A stretch of 64,000 nt of DNA from Bacteroidota bacterium (GTDB taxonomy: Bacteria; Bacteroidota; Bacteroidia; AKYH767-A; 2013-40CM-41-45), in NCBI GenBank assembly GCA_016711505.1, contig JADJSV010000007.1, positions 121,190-185,189 on the forward strand, read 5' to 3'. Both the position numbers and the translations under genes were made by a program. Below are positions 35,004 through 44,010 of the stretch, piece by piece (the first letter of the stretch is position 1; each line of letters starts with the position of its first letter). The notes under the pieces are model-generated. The model saw only the letters and a list, made by a program, of their open reading frames with translations, was not told the origin of the DNA and did no database searches.

Positions 35004-35531
35004 TTACAAGGCTTCTGCAACCACCTCATTCACCTCAGGTACCAACTGTTTAAGTAATCGCTCAATTCCCGATTTAAGAGTTACGGTTGATGATGGACAT
35101 CCGCTGCAAGAGCCTTTCATTACAACAGTTACAATTCCATCTTCAAAAGATTTAAAATGAATTGCACCGCCGTCTTGTTCGACTGCGGGTTTTACATATT
35201 CTTCTAACGCTTCAATTATTTTTGTTTCAACTGCTGAAGCTGTTTTTGTTCTTTCAATTGTTGGATCCGCAACCTGTTGATTAGGTCCGGTAAAAACTTT
35301 TTCATCGTTTTCGAAAAAGTTTTTCAGAAAAGTTCTGATGATAGGAATCAATTCATACCAATCGAGATCGTTCGATTTGGAAAGTGTTACGAAGTTTGAA
35401 CTTATAAAAACAGAAGTAATTCCGCTGAATGCAAACAGTTGTTGAGCCAATGGTGAATTATGCGCTGATTCTTTAGAAGTATATTCAACGCTGCCTTCTT
35501 CCAGTAAATATCGATTAACAACAAATTTCAT
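35004..35531 (-). CDS. NifU-family Fe-S carrier (Nfu)
   Basis: A cytoplasmic iron-sulfur cluster carrier of 175 residues with the two-domain Nfu layout. The N-terminal Nfu_N domain spans about 1-85 (FAFSGITSVFISSNFVTLSK). The C-terminal NifU-like domain, about 100-175, has YVKPAVEQDGGAIHFKSFED and the cluster-binding CSGCPSS, followed by LKSGIERLLKQLVPEV. The two cysteines bind a bridging 4Fe-4S cluster between two subunits. The start is the ATG that gives MKFVVNRYLLEEGSVEY, the usual beginning. The gene is monocistronic. Confidence 0.93.
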   Translation of the reverse strand: MKFVVNRYLLEEGSVEYTSKESAHNSPLAQQLFAFSGITSVFISSNFVTLSKSNDLDWYELIPIIRTFLKNFFENDEKVFTGPNQQVADPTIERTKTASAVETKIIEALEEYVKPAVEQDGGAIHFKSFEDGIVTVVMKGSCSGCPSSTVTLKSGIERLLKQLVPEVNEVVAEAL

Positions 35532-35779
35532 CGCCGCAGGATTTGGTGTCGCTTCTGCGTAGATGTTGATGAGGATTTTTTCCGAAGTGGTTTGACAAGG
35601 TCAGGTTAAAGTCAAAAATCTGCGGTTATTCGGTATTTTGGGGAAATAAAAAAACGTTTAAAGGAAGATACATATTTCACTAGTTTTATAACCATTATAC
35701 CCTTATTTTTGATGTCTAATTTCAAGAGATGGCTTTAATTGTTTAGCCTAATCCGAATTCCGTATCCGAAATCAAAAGT

Positions 35780-37357
35780 ATGAGGCGTCAGGTTGATTTT
35801 TTAATTATTGGGTCCGGTATTGCCGGTTTAACTTTTGCATTGAAAGTTGCTGAATTTGGTAAGGTTCTGATCATCACCAAAGCAAATGCTGATGAGACGA
35901 ATACCAAATATGCACAAGGTGGAATAGCCGGTGTTTTACAAGCTCCCGATTCTTTCGAAGAACATATTAAGGATACATTGATTGCCGGTGCAGGTTTGTG
36001 CGATGAAAAAGTCGTGCGGACTGTGATTACCGAAGGTGCTGACCGTATCCGTGAGATCATCGATTGGGGAACGCGATTTGACAGAGATGAGAATGGTGAG
36101 TATGATCTTGCAAAAGAAGGCGGACATAGTGCAAACAGAGTTTTGCATTACAAAGATGCAACAGGAAATGAAATAGAACGTGCATTGCTTGCACAGATCA
36201 GAAGTCACCCGAATATTTCAATGTATACGCATTACTTCGCTCTCGATATTATCACTCAACATCATTTAGGCGAAGAAGTAAAACGGTCGAATCCGGATAT
36301 ACAAAGTTTTGGTGCATATGCACTCAATTTACATACCGGCGAAGTTGAAACAATTCTTTCTAAAATAACTTTAGTTGCAACAGGTGGTTCCGGACAAGTG
36401 TATCGTTCAACAACTAATCCAGTCATTGCAACCGGTGATGGAGTAGGAATGGTTTATCGTGCAAAAGGTATTGTGAAGGACATGGAGTTTATACAATTTC
36501 ATCCGACAGCTCTATATAATCCGAATGAACATCCTTCATTTTTAATTACCGAAGCTGTCCGTGGAATGGGCGGTATACTGAAGACAAAAGATGGTGCAGA
36601 GTTCATGCAAAATTATGATGAAAGAAAATCACTTGCTCCACGAGATATTGTTGCCCGCGCGATCGATAATGAAATGAAAGTCCGCGGGGAAGATTTCGTT
36701 TATCTTGATTGCCGGCATATTGACCGTGAAGAATTCAAATCTCACTTCCCGAATATTTTAGCAAAATGTAATACACTTGGAATCGATCCTTTTACTGCAA
36801 TGATCCCTGTTGTTCCTGCTGCTCATTATCAATGCGGAGGAATTGTAGTTGATCTTGATGGAAAAAGTTCGATCAATAATTTATATGCTGCAGGAGAATG
36901 TTCCTGCACAGGTCTGCATGGCGGAAATCGTCTTGCTTCGGATTCTCTGCTTGAAGCACTTGTGTATTCTCATCGCGCAGCAGCTGATGTTATAAAAAGA
37001 GTAGGGGCAATAGAATTTAATACAAATGTCCCTGAATGGGATTCAGAAGGTACAGTACAACCGAATGAACTTGTCTTAATCACTTCTAATTTGCGTGAAT
37101 TGCAGAATGTGATGAGCAATTATGTTGGTATCGTGCGATCTGATCAGCGATTGAAACGGGCAATGGACCGATTGAGAATTATCTATGGTGAGACAGAAGG
37201 TTTGTATGAACGAACGATCGTTTCACCTCGCCTCTGTGAGTTGCGTAATCTGATCACAGTTGCTTATCTGATCGTGAAATCTGCGCAAGCAAGAAAAGAA
37301 AGTGTAGGACTACATTATTCAACCGATTATCCACCAGTCGAAAAATTGATCTCATGA
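35780..37357 (+). CDS. nadB: L-aspartate oxidase
   Basis: The FAD enzyme that oxidises L-aspartate to iminoaspartate in the first step of de novo NAD synthesis. It starts with the FAD-binding strand VDFLIIGSGIAGLTFALKVA. It continues with KYAQGGIAGVLQ, then EGGHSANRVLHYKDATG, FIQFHPTALYNP, the substrate-site SFLITEAVRGMGGIL and SLAPRDIVARAIDNEM, and QCGGIVVDLDGKSSINNLYA followed by GECSCTGLHGGNRLASDSLL. The 525-residue length is normal. nadA and nadC are not in the window. It overlaps the next gene by four bases (ATGA), so translation is coupled. Confidence 0.95.
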   Translation: MRRQVDFLIIGSGIAGLTFALKVAEFGKVLIITKANADETNTKYAQGGIAGVLQAPDSFEEHIKDTLIAGAGLCDEKVVRTVITEGADRIREIIDWGTRFDRDENGEYDLAKEGGHSANRVLHYKDATGNEIERALLAQIRSHPNISMYTHYFALDIITQHHLGEEVKRSNPDIQSFGAYALNLHTGEVETILSKITLVATGGSGQVYRSTTNPVIATGDGVGMVYRAKGIVKDMEFIQFHPTALYNPNEHPSFLITEAVRGMGGILKTKDGAEFMQNYDERKSLAPRDIVARAIDNEMKVRGEDFVYLDCRHIDREEFKSHFPNILAKCNTLGIDPFTAMIPVVPAAHYQCGGIVVDLDGKSSINNLYAAGECSCTGLHGGNRLASDSLLEALVYSHRAAADVIKRVGAIEFNTNVPEWDSEGTVQPNELVLITSNLRELQNVMSNYVGIVRSDQRLKRAMDRLRIIYGETEGLYERTIVSPRLCELRNLITVAYLIVKSAQARKESVGLHYSTDYPPVEKLIS

Positions 37358-38343
37358 AACGAAATGAACTTCGTCTTCGAATTTTTGAAGAACATACACC
37401 TGAATCTTTTCTTCAGTTGGCATTGGATATTTTTAATTATCAAATTGAAAATAATTCTTTCTACAGAACTTTTGTAGAAGGATGTAAAGTGAATCCTGAA
37501 TCAGTGAAACAACTTTCAGATATTCCATTTCTTCCGGTTGAGTTATTCAAGACGAATGAAATTAAGACCGGTAATTTTCAGGAGCAGGCAATTTTTCTCA
37601 GCAGTGGAACAACCGGAAGTGTTTCTTCAAAGCATTTTGTAAAGGAACTTGATCTGTATGAAGAATCATTTATCAGAACGTTCAGATTTTTTTATGGAGA
37701 GCCTGAGGATTTTGTTTTTCTTGCATTGCTTCCTTCATATCTGGAACGATCAGGTTCGTCATTAATTTACATGATGGAAAAACTGATCTCTGAAAGTAAG
37801 GATCTGCGAAGCGGTTTTTTCCTGAATGAATATGATAAGTTGAAAACTCTGCTGATGAAATTGCGGGCAGAAAATAAAAATGTTGTACTGATTGGAGTAA
37901 CCTATGCTCTTCTTGATTTTGCAGATCAATATAGCCTTAGTTTTCCGGAATTGAATGTAATGGAGACCGGTGGAATGAAAGGCAAACGGAAGGAAATGAT
38001 CCGTACAGAAGTTCATGAATTGCTGAAGCCTGCCTTTGGAGTGAAATCTATCCATTCTGAATACGGAATGACAGAAATGTTGTCGCAGGCATATTCCAAA
38101 GGGGAAGGAGTTTTTCATACTCCTCCATGGATGCGCGTATTAATACGGGAAATGAATGATCCGATGCAATCCGCAGAAATGGGTAAAAGCGGAGCAGTGA
38201 ATGTTATCGATCTTGCCAATCTGGATTCATGCGCCTTTATTGCAACTCAGGATCTTGGAATATCGCATAGTCCTACTTCGTTTGAAATCATCGGAAGATT
38301 CGATTTCAGCGATATCCGCGGTTGTAATCTCATGGTAGAATAA
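37354..38343 (+). CDS. LuxE-like acyl-protein synthetase family protein
   Basis: A 329-residue member of the LuxE/acyl-protein synthetase family (related to adenylate-forming enzymes). The nucleotide-binding loop is IFLSSGTTGSVSSKHFV. The substrate-side segments are LALLPSYLERSGSSLIYMME, ELNVMETGGMKGKRKEMIRT and the ESYG-like SEYGMTEMLSQAYS. LuxE itself makes a fatty acyl-protein from a fatty acid and ATP, but no luxC or luxD genes are present, and the acyl substrate in Bacteroidota is unknown. It overlaps nadB by ATGA, so it is expressed with it. Such short adenylate-forming proteins may act in O-antigen or lipid acylation. Confidence 0.85.
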   Translation: MKRNELRLRIFEEHTPESFLQLALDIFNYQIENNSFYRTFVEGCKVNPESVKQLSDIPFLPVELFKTNEIKTGNFQEQAIFLSSGTTGSVSSKHFVKELDLYEESFIRTFRFFYGEPEDFVFLALLPSYLERSGSSLIYMMEKLISESKDLRSGFFLNEYDKLKTLLMKLRAENKNVVLIGVTYALLDFADQYSLSFPELNVMETGGMKGKRKEMIRTEVHELLKPAFGVKSIHSEYGMTEMLSQAYSKGEGVFHTPPWMRVLIREMNDPMQSAEMGKSGAVNVIDLANLDSCAFIATQDLGISHSPTSFEIIGRFDFSDIRGCNLMVE

Positions 38344-38379
38344 ATTTAATGTGTACTTTTGGCCTCTCAATAAATTACA

Positions 38380-38604
38380 ATGAATAAGACACGCCGTTTC
38401 GCCATCATCTTTGTCTCAGTTGGTGTTGGAAGCTTAATTTCAATTTACCTCATTCAAAAACGAATGGGAACATTAAGCAAACAAGATTATATTAATCTTG
38501 GATTCAATTTTTTCTTTTCAGTCGCAATGGTGGTTGGAGTTTCGATTTTGTTGCAGAGGATGAATAATAAGTACGATAAGGAGCAAGGAAAAAAGAACGA
38601 ATAG
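38380..38604 (+). CDS. Small two-helix membrane protein
   Basis: A 74-residue protein with two hydrophobic segments: FAIIFVSVGVGSLISIYLI (about residues 7-25) and FNFFFSVAMVVGVSILLQ (about 43-60). A basic middle and a charged tail (NNKYDKEQGKKNE) surround them. It looks like a small inner-membrane protein. No domain is known to me. It follows the LuxE-like gene by 36 bases and may belong to the nadB transcript. Confidence 0.65.
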   Translation: MNKTRRFAIIFVSVGVGSLISIYLIQKRMGTLSKQDYINLGFNFFFSVAMVVGVSILLQRMNNKYDKEQGKKNE

Positions 38605-38676
38605 CTAATAGTAAATAATGAGTAGCTACAAAACACCCAACTTCGTTACGAAACAATAGTTATTCGTTATTAGTTA
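38604..38676. repeat. Inverted repeat of aatagctaat / ttattagtta words
   Basis: Between two convergent gene ends, the words gaatagctaatagtaaataa on the left and gttattcgttattagtta on the right pair imperfectly. It shares its words with the hairpin at 34914. It probably ends both transcripts. Confidence 0.5.
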
Positions 38677-38680
38677 AATT

Positions 38681-39967
38681 TTATTCAACTGTTACCAAGT
38701 AATAATTTTTCTTTCCTTTCTGCGCCAGCAAATATTTCCCTTTCATCAAATGCTCAGCATTAACATTTAATTCCGGGTCTTCAACTTTTGTTTTGTTGAT
38801 TAGCACACCGCCGCCTTGAAGCATTTTTCTTGCTTCGCCACGTGATGGAAAGATCTGAGTTTTGTCGGAGAAAAATTCAATTACGTTTATTCCGGAATTC
38901 ATTTCTTCTTTTGAAATTTTTACTTGGGGTACACCTTCAAAAACGGAAAGAAGATCGTTCTCCGATAAATTCAATAACGATTCTGCTGTTCCTTTTCCGA
39001 AAAGAATTTCCGATGCTTCAACTGCTGCATTATAATCATTTTCTGAATGAACTCTGATCGTAATTTCTTTTGCAAGTTCTTTTTGAAGCAGACGCAGATG
39101 CGGAGCTTTTAAATGTTCTGCTTCGAGTGATTCAATTTCTTCACGTCCTTTCAAAGAGAAAATGCGAATGAAAGTACTACAATCTTCATCAGAAGTATTC
39201 AGCCAGAACTGGTAGAATTTATATGGTGAAGTTCTTTTTGGATCTAACCATACATTTCCGCCTTCTGTTTTACCGAACTTTGTTCCATCGGCTTTCTTTA
39301 TAAGCGGAGTCGTTAAAGCAAATGCTTCACCGCCATCTTTACGACGGATCAATTCTGTTCCGGTAACAATGTTTCCCCACTGATCGGAACCACCCATTTG
39401 TATTTTTATTCCGTGATTCTTCCACAAATAGTAAAAATCATATCCTTGTACAAGTTGGTATGAAAATTCTGTAAACGACATTCCGGTTTCCATTCTGTTT
39501 TTAACGGAATCTTTTCCCATCATGTAATTGATGGAAATATGTTTTCCGACATCACGGATGAATTCAAGAAAAGAGAAATTCTTAAACCAATCGTAATTGT
39601 TTACGATCTCTGCTGAGTTTTCACCGCAGTTAAAGTTCAAAAATTTCTCCAGTTGTTTTTTCTGACTGTTCAGATTATGCTGAAGTGTTTCTTCATTCAA
39701 TAAATTCCGTTCAGCCGATTTACCTGAAGGATCACCAACCATTCCTGTTGCACCACCTACCAAAGCAATCGGTTTATGTCCAGCATTCTGAAAATGAAGC
39801 AAAGTCATGATCTGAACCAGATTTCCAACCCCCAACGAATCAGCAGTGGGATCAAAGCCGATATACCCTGTAACCATTTCAGAATTAAGTAATTCCTCAG
39901 TTCCCGGCATCATATCGTGCAGCATTCCCCGCCAGCGTAATTCTTCAATAAAGTTCTTCATTTTCAT
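38681..39967 (-). CDS. tyrS: Tyrosyl-tRNA synthetase
   Basis: The class I synthetase that charges tRNA-Tyr. The HIGH-type region is GFDPTADSLGVGNLVQIMTL (about residues 37-56). The tyrosine-binding YDFYYLWKNHGIKIQMGGSD (about 175-194) follows, and then the KMSKS-type loop ADGTKFGKTEGGNVWL. The C-terminal S4 RNA-binding domain is MLQGGGVLINKTKVEDPELN. Length is 428 residues, as usual for TyrRS. The first ATG (MKMKNF) is used; an ATG two codons later is possible. It is divergent from the epimerase gene, with a 74-bp palindrome in between. Confidence 0.96.
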   Translation of the reverse strand: MKMKNFIEELRWRGMLHDMMPGTEELLNSEMVTGYIGFDPTADSLGVGNLVQIMTLLHFQNAGHKPIALVGGATGMVGDPSGKSAERNLLNEETLQHNLNSQKKQLEKFLNFNCGENSAEIVNNYDWFKNFSFLEFIRDVGKHISINYMMGKDSVKNRMETGMSFTEFSYQLVQGYDFYYLWKNHGIKIQMGGSDQWGNIVTGTELIRRKDGGEAFALTTPLIKKADGTKFGKTEGGNVWLDPKRTSPYKFYQFWLNTSDEDCSTFIRIFSLKGREEIESLEAEHLKAPHLRLLQKELAKEITIRVHSENDYNAAVEASEILFGKGTAESLLNLSENDLLSVFEGVPQVKISKEEMNSGINVIEFFSDKTQIFPSRGEARKMLQGGGVLINKTKVEDPELNVNAEHLMKGKYLLAQKGKKNYYLVTVE

Positions 39968-40001
39968 GGGGCTAATGTAGAGTTCAAAATTGAAAGTTCA
40001 A

Positions 40002-40075
40002 AGTTCAAGGTTCAAAGTTCAAAGTTGTCTTCGTAGGCGCCTACGAAGACAACTTTGAACTTTGAACCTTGAACT
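40002..40075. repeat. 74-bp perfect palindrome of ttcaaag heptamers
   Basis: Two exact 37-base arms start agttcaagg and end in the core half cttcgtaggc. Additional ttcaaag-like words on the left extend it to about 39981. The core is identical to that of the 96-bp palindrome at 30730. Here it lies in a divergent promoter region (tyrS and epimerase), so it cannot be only a terminator. Confidence 0.95.
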
Positions 40076-40095
40076 AATTGAGATAACTTCGCCCC

Positions 40096-41082
40096 ATGAT
40101 CCTAATCACCGGCGCAACCGGCCTCGTCGGAGCCCGTTTACTTTTTGATCTTTCAGTGAATGAAAGAGTAAAAGCAATGCGCAGGATTTCCAGTAAAATG
40201 GATGTCGTCAACCGGATTTTTTCTGCTGATCCGGAACGTTTGAAAAATGTTGAATGGGTTGAAGGTGATGTAAACGATATCTTTTCACTTGAAGATGCTT
40301 TTGAAAATGTTGATGTGGTTTATCATTCCGCAGCATTGATTTCATTTCTTCCATCGGAAAGAAATCTCATGATGAAAGTGAATGTGGAAGGAACAGCCAA
40401 TGTTGTAAACATGGCACTCGATAAAAAAGTGAAACGTTTCTGTCATGTAAGTTCTGTTGCTGCACTTGGAAGAATTGCAGGTAGTGAAAGCGTTGATGAG
40501 AACAATGTCTGGAAAACATCTTCTGAAAATTCAAATTATGCCATCAGTAAATATGGTGGTGAAAGAGAAGTGTGGCGTGGAATAGAAGAGGGGCTTTCAG
40601 CTTTTATCATTAACCCAACAATCATTATTGGTCCGGGCGACTGGAATTCGGGAAGTTCTCAAATGTTCTCGTCTGTCAATAAAGGATTGAAATTTTATGC
40701 AACCGGCAGTACGGGTTTTGTCGATTACCGCGATGTTTCCAAATGTGCAATTGAACTCATGAATAAAGGTGTAACCGGAAAACGTTTCGTGATCAACGGT
40801 GAAAATCTTCCATATCAATTTGTATTCGACAAAATTGCCGAGGGATTAAATAAACCAAAAGCAACAATAAAAGTTACTCCATTAATCGCCGAACTTGGCT
40901 GGCGCGCCGAAGCATTCCGCAGTTTTATTATGCGTGATAAATCCATGGTCACCAAAGAAACAGCGAGAAATGGAAACATGCACTGGAAATACCTGAACGA
41001 AAAAATAAAAAAGGAAATCGGAATTGAATTTATTTCTATTGAAAATTCAATAAGTCATACCGCATCACTCTTCAAAAACTAA
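40096..41082 (+). CDS. NAD-dependent epimerase/dehydratase family protein
   Basis: An extended short-chain dehydrogenase of 328 residues. The Rossmann motif is TGATGLVGARLLFDL at the N-terminus. Other markers are VEGDVNDIFSLEDAFENVDV, then VYHSAALISF and the catalytic region with S (CHVSSVAALG) and YAISKYGGE (YxxxK). FIINPTIIIGPGDWNSGSSQ fits NAD-dependent sugar or sterol dehydrogenase-type SDRs. The substrate is unknown; similar proteins in Bacteroidota are annotated only as NAD-dependent epimerases. It starts 128 bases from the divergent tyrS gene. Confidence 0.88.
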   Translation: MILITGATGLVGARLLFDLSVNERVKAMRRISSKMDVVNRIFSADPERLKNVEWVEGDVNDIFSLEDAFENVDVVYHSAALISFLPSERNLMMKVNVEGTANVVNMALDKKVKRFCHVSSVAALGRIAGSESVDENNVWKTSSENSNYAISKYGGEREVWRGIEEGLSAFIINPTIIIGPGDWNSGSSQMFSSVNKGLKFYATGSTGFVDYRDVSKCAIELMNKGVTGKRFVINGENLPYQFVFDKIAEGLNKPKATIKVTPLIAELGWRAEAFRSFIMRDKSMVTKETARNGNMHWKYLNEKIKKEIGIEFISIENSISHTASLFKN

Positions 41083-41099
41083 ACACTTTACTAAGAAAA

Positions 41100-41130
41100 A
41101 AGTCACTTTTCACTTTTCACTTTTCGTTTA
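41100..41130. repeat. Short acttttc heptamer tract
   Basis: Three units of cttttca/acttttc followed by cttttcg lie between the epimerase and the convergent DUF4296 gene. They are the complement of the gtgaaaa heptamer of 1290-1408 and 47651. It is a single arm, with no inverted partner visible. Confidence 0.6.
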
Positions 41131-41475
41131 TTTCCCGGCTTCACTCTCCGCTTGCATTCTGCTCAATTGCGTAATCACTGAATCGTATACTTCTTCAAGC
41201 AAAACAGGATTTTCGGTATAAAATTTCATGCTCTTTAAAAAGTCTTCACGCTTAATGTTGTGCTGTTTTAAAATATAATTAATATACTCTTTGTTGTTGT
41301 AAATTGATGAGTCTGACAAGACAGCATTGGTTGAAGCGGCTTGTGCAATATGAATGTCTGATAAAATTTCCTGAAGATCCTTCATAGAAAGTACACCTTC
41401 CGGAACATCAGGTTTTTTCTTGCTGCATGCAACCAGAGTTATAATCAATAATAAAATTGCGAAGATTTTTTTCAT
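41128..41475 (-). CDS. DUF4296 lipoprotein
   Basis: A 115-residue lipoprotein. The signal ends with the lipobox TLVACS (Cys17). The DUF4296 domain follows: PEGVLSMKDLQEILSDIHIA, then an aromatic-rich helix (EYINYILKQHNIKREDFLKS) and FYTENPVLLEEVYDSVITQL. This family is restricted to Bacteroidota; its function is unknown. Its ATG overlaps the stop of pyrC by one base (TGATG), so it is the last gene of the mannosyltransferase-pyrC-DUF4296 operon. The same order occurs in many Bacteroidota. Confidence 0.88.
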   Translation of the reverse strand: MKKIFAILLLIITLVACSKKKPDVPEGVLSMKDLQEILSDIHIAQAASTNAVLSDSSIYNNKEYINYILKQHNIKREDFLKSMKFYTENPVLLEEVYDSVITQLSRMQAESEAGK

Positions 41476-42815
41476 CAGTTCAATCCTGTAAACGCTAATC
41501 GCTGACCTTTATTTGACTCATCGAATTCATTGTTATCAAAAACCAGATTTCCATTCACAAATGTTTTTTCAATTGTTGAACGGAAAGTGTAATCTTCAAA
41601 CGGACTCCATTTACATTTATATAAAATGTTCGATGGTGTAACTTTATATTCTTTATTTGGGTTGATCAGGACAAGATCAGCATAACATCCTTCACGAATA
41701 TAACCGCGGTCGGGAATTCCGAAACATTCAGAAAGTGCATGCGAGGTTTTTTCAGCTATCTTTTCAATCGAGATCTTCTTGTCATGGTAATGTTCCATCA
41801 ATGACAGCAATGCATGTTGCACTAATGGTCCGCCTGATGGCGCTTTGAAGTATGTCTGCGATTTTTCTTCCAAAGTATGTGGAGCATGATCAGTGGCGAT
41901 GACGTCGATCTTATTTTCAAGTACGCCTTTTAATATTGCGATCTTATCTGCTTCCGTTTTAACGGCAGGATTCCATTTGATCTTTGTGCCCAATCTATCG
42001 TAATCACTTTCGTCAGAGAACAAATGATGAACGCAGGCTTCTGCAGTAATTCTTTTTTTACCGAGCGGAATTATGTTGTCAAATAAATCAAGTTCTTTTT
42101 CAGTGCTGATATGTAAAACATGCAAACGACTTCCTTTAGACTTAGCAAGTGCTACAGCATAGGAGGAGGAAAGGTAACACGCTTCAGTGCTTCTGATCTG
42201 CGGATGCATCCACATTGGAACATTTTCTCCATACTGATTGCGGGCTTTTTCCATATTGTGTAGGATAGTCTTCTCGTCTTCACAGTGAGTAGCAATCAGC
42301 ATTTCTGAATTTCCGAAAATTCTTTCAAGAGTTGAAGGTGCATCTACAAGCATATTTCCGGTAGAAGATCCCATGAAGATCTTTATACCGCAAACAGTTT
42401 TTGGATTTGTGCGCATGACTTCGTCGTAATTGTCGTTGGAAACACCCATGAAGAATGAATAATTCGCAAGGGATTTCGATGAAGCAAGATCGTATTTGTC
42501 CTGCAGTAAAGCCTGTGTCAAAGTGTTAGGAACGGTATTCGGCATTTCCATAAAGGAAGTAATTCCTCCGGCAACAGCTGCTTTTGATTCAGTATAAATA
42601 TCTGCCTTATGTGTTAGACCGGGTTCACGAAAGTGTACCTGATCGTCAATCATTCCCGGAAGTAGAAAATTGTTTTCTGCATTTATAATTTCAGCATTTG
42701 GTGATGAAATTTCAGAAGCAATTTTTTCAATCCGTCCGTTTTTTAAAAGCACGTCTGAAGAAAAGATCTTTCCTTCGTTTACGATGCGGGCATTCTTTAT
42801 AATATAGCTTTTCAC
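41475..42815 (-). CDS. pyrC: Dihydroorotase
   Basis: The cytoplasmic zinc enzyme that closes carbamoyl aspartate to dihydroorotate in pyrimidine synthesis. Segments seen: MIDDQVHFREPGLTHKADIY (about residues 55-74), GGITSFMEMPNTVPNTLTQA, the metal-site His in ATHCEDEKTI and HVLHISTEKEL, and VIATDHAPHTLEEKSQTYFK. The first metal motif reads DDQVHFREPG where the classical form is DxHxHxR; Bacteroidota enzymes often show this Q. The start is GTG, overlapping the stop of the upstream gene (GTGA), and it is co-transcribed with it. At 446 residues its length is normal. Confidence 0.92.
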   Translation of the reverse strand: MKSYIIKNARIVNEGKIFSSDVLLKNGRIEKIASEISSPNAEIINAENNFLLPGMIDDQVHFREPGLTHKADIYTESKAAVAGGITSFMEMPNTVPNTLTQALLQDKYDLASSKSLANYSFFMGVSNDNYDEVMRTNPKTVCGIKIFMGSSTGNMLVDAPSTLERIFGNSEMLIATHCEDEKTILHNMEKARNQYGENVPMWMHPQIRSTEACYLSSSYAVALAKSKGSRLHVLHISTEKELDLFDNIIPLGKKRITAEACVHHLFSDESDYDRLGTKIKWNPAVKTEADKIAILKGVLENKIDVIATDHAPHTLEEKSQTYFKAPSGGPLVQHALLSLMEHYHDKKISIEKIAEKTSHALSECFGIPDRGYIREGCYADLVLINPNKEYKVTPSNILYKCKWSPFEDYTFRSTIEKTFVNGNLVFDNNEFDESNKGQRLAFTGLN

Positions 42816-43556
42816 TTCTTATTCCATTTAGGATATTTCCTGAAAAGGCTCTGCCATTTCATCTGTATTACTCCAAGTATAGCCTCTTTAAATATTCCTT
42901 TGCTCATTTTACTGGTTCCTTCTGTCCTGTCTGTGAAAACGATCGGCACTTCAATCAATTTGAAACCGCATTTTATAGCAGTAAATTTCATTTCAATCTG
43001 AAATGCATACCCTTTAAAACGAATCAAGATCAAGAGGAATGGTTTCTAAGACTTTTCTTTGGTAACATACAAATCCTGCTGTAGTGTCTTTCACTCTGAT
43101 ACCTGTTATTATTCTAACATAAACAGAAGCATAATATGACATCACAACTCTTCCTAAAGGCCAGTTTACAACATTTGCCCCACGAATATATCTCGATCCG
43201 ACCGATAAGTCGCCGCCTTCGTCTTTACAAGCTTTGTATAACCGGATCAGGTCATCAGGATTATGAGAGAAGTCGCAATCCATTTCAAAAATGAAATCAT
43301 ATTTTCTTTCAATTGCCCATCTGAAACCGTGTATGTATGCGGTACCTAATCCGAGTTTTCCTTTTCTTTCTTCAATGAATAATTTTCCGGAAAATTGCGG
43401 GATCAGATTTTTTACAATAGCTGCTGTACCATCGGGTGATCCATCATCAATTATTAAAACATGGAATTCTTTCTCCAGAGAAAAAACCTTCCGGATCATT
43501 TTTTCTACGTTCTCTTTTTCGTTATACGTAGGGATTATGACAAGTGAATCGCTCAC
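42812..43556 (-). CDS. Polyprenol-phosphate mannose synthase-like GT2, frameshifted
   Basis: A family 2 glycosyltransferase of the dolichol/polyprenol-phosphate mannose synthase type (GDP-mannose to lipid phosphate). It starts with a GTG at 43556 (VSDSLVIIPTYNEKENVEKM). The GT2 signatures are LIIDDGSPDGT, then FIFEMDCDFSHNPDD (DxD-like) and VGSRYIRGANVVNWP. After ...PLDL the frame breaks near 43020 (one T too many in gatcttgat); the other frame continues IRFKGYAFQIEMKFTAIKCG and KLIEVPIVFTDRTEGTSKMS to the stop. Repair gives 247 residues, a normal size. The upstream ATG at 43721 only adds an unlikely leader. It is the first gene of the operon with pyrC and DUF4296. Confidence 0.85.
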
Positions 43557-43751
43557 AAAATTTTTATGAAAGGCGAAGATATGTAAAAAAATCGAAAATC
43601 GAGATTCGTAATTCGGGATTCGAAGCTCGTTGATATTAGCCTTTTTACTTTGAATATTCAGAACAAATGGAGGATTTGCAGATCGAATAAATGTGATGTT
43701 TTGACGTAGCCTTATTGTCACAGGATTACATAAAATTTCTACATTTACAGC

Positions 43752-44000
43752 ATGAAATTATTCGTTAAAAACATAGAGGGTTCAGTGAACGAAGTTTTAC
43801 TTGAGTCTATTTTCCGTCAATTTGGAGAGATCGTCGATACAAAAATTGTATACGATAAAATTACCTGGGAATCTAAAGGCTTTGGGTTCGTTACTTTCAA
43901 AAAGAAAGAAGATGCAGAAAAAGCAATGGTTGGTTTGGATGGTAAAGAATTGGTTGGAAAGAAAATTATTGTTATCGAAGCGGTAGAAAAAAAATTCTGA
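43752..44000 (+). CDS. RRM-domain RNA-binding protein
   Basis: An 82-residue protein that is one RNA recognition motif. RNP2 is KLFVKNI (about residues 2-8) and RNP1 is SKGFGFVTF (about 43-51), with the aromatic residues that stack on RNA in place. Such single-RRM proteins are common in Bacteroidota and cyanobacteria and bind single-stranded RNA. The targets are unknown. It is followed after 10 bases by a barrel gene, in the same direction, and is divergent from the mannosyltransferase. Confidence 0.9.
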   Translation: MKLFVKNIEGSVNEVLLESIFRQFGEIVDTKIVYDKITWESKGFGFVTFKKKEDAEKAMVGLDGKELVGKKIIVIEAVEKKF

Positions 44001-44010
44001 GGAAAGCGAG

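Noticed and set aside
37354..38343. Bioluminescence operon
   Set aside because: Only a LuxE-like protein is present; luxA, luxB, luxC and luxD are absent.
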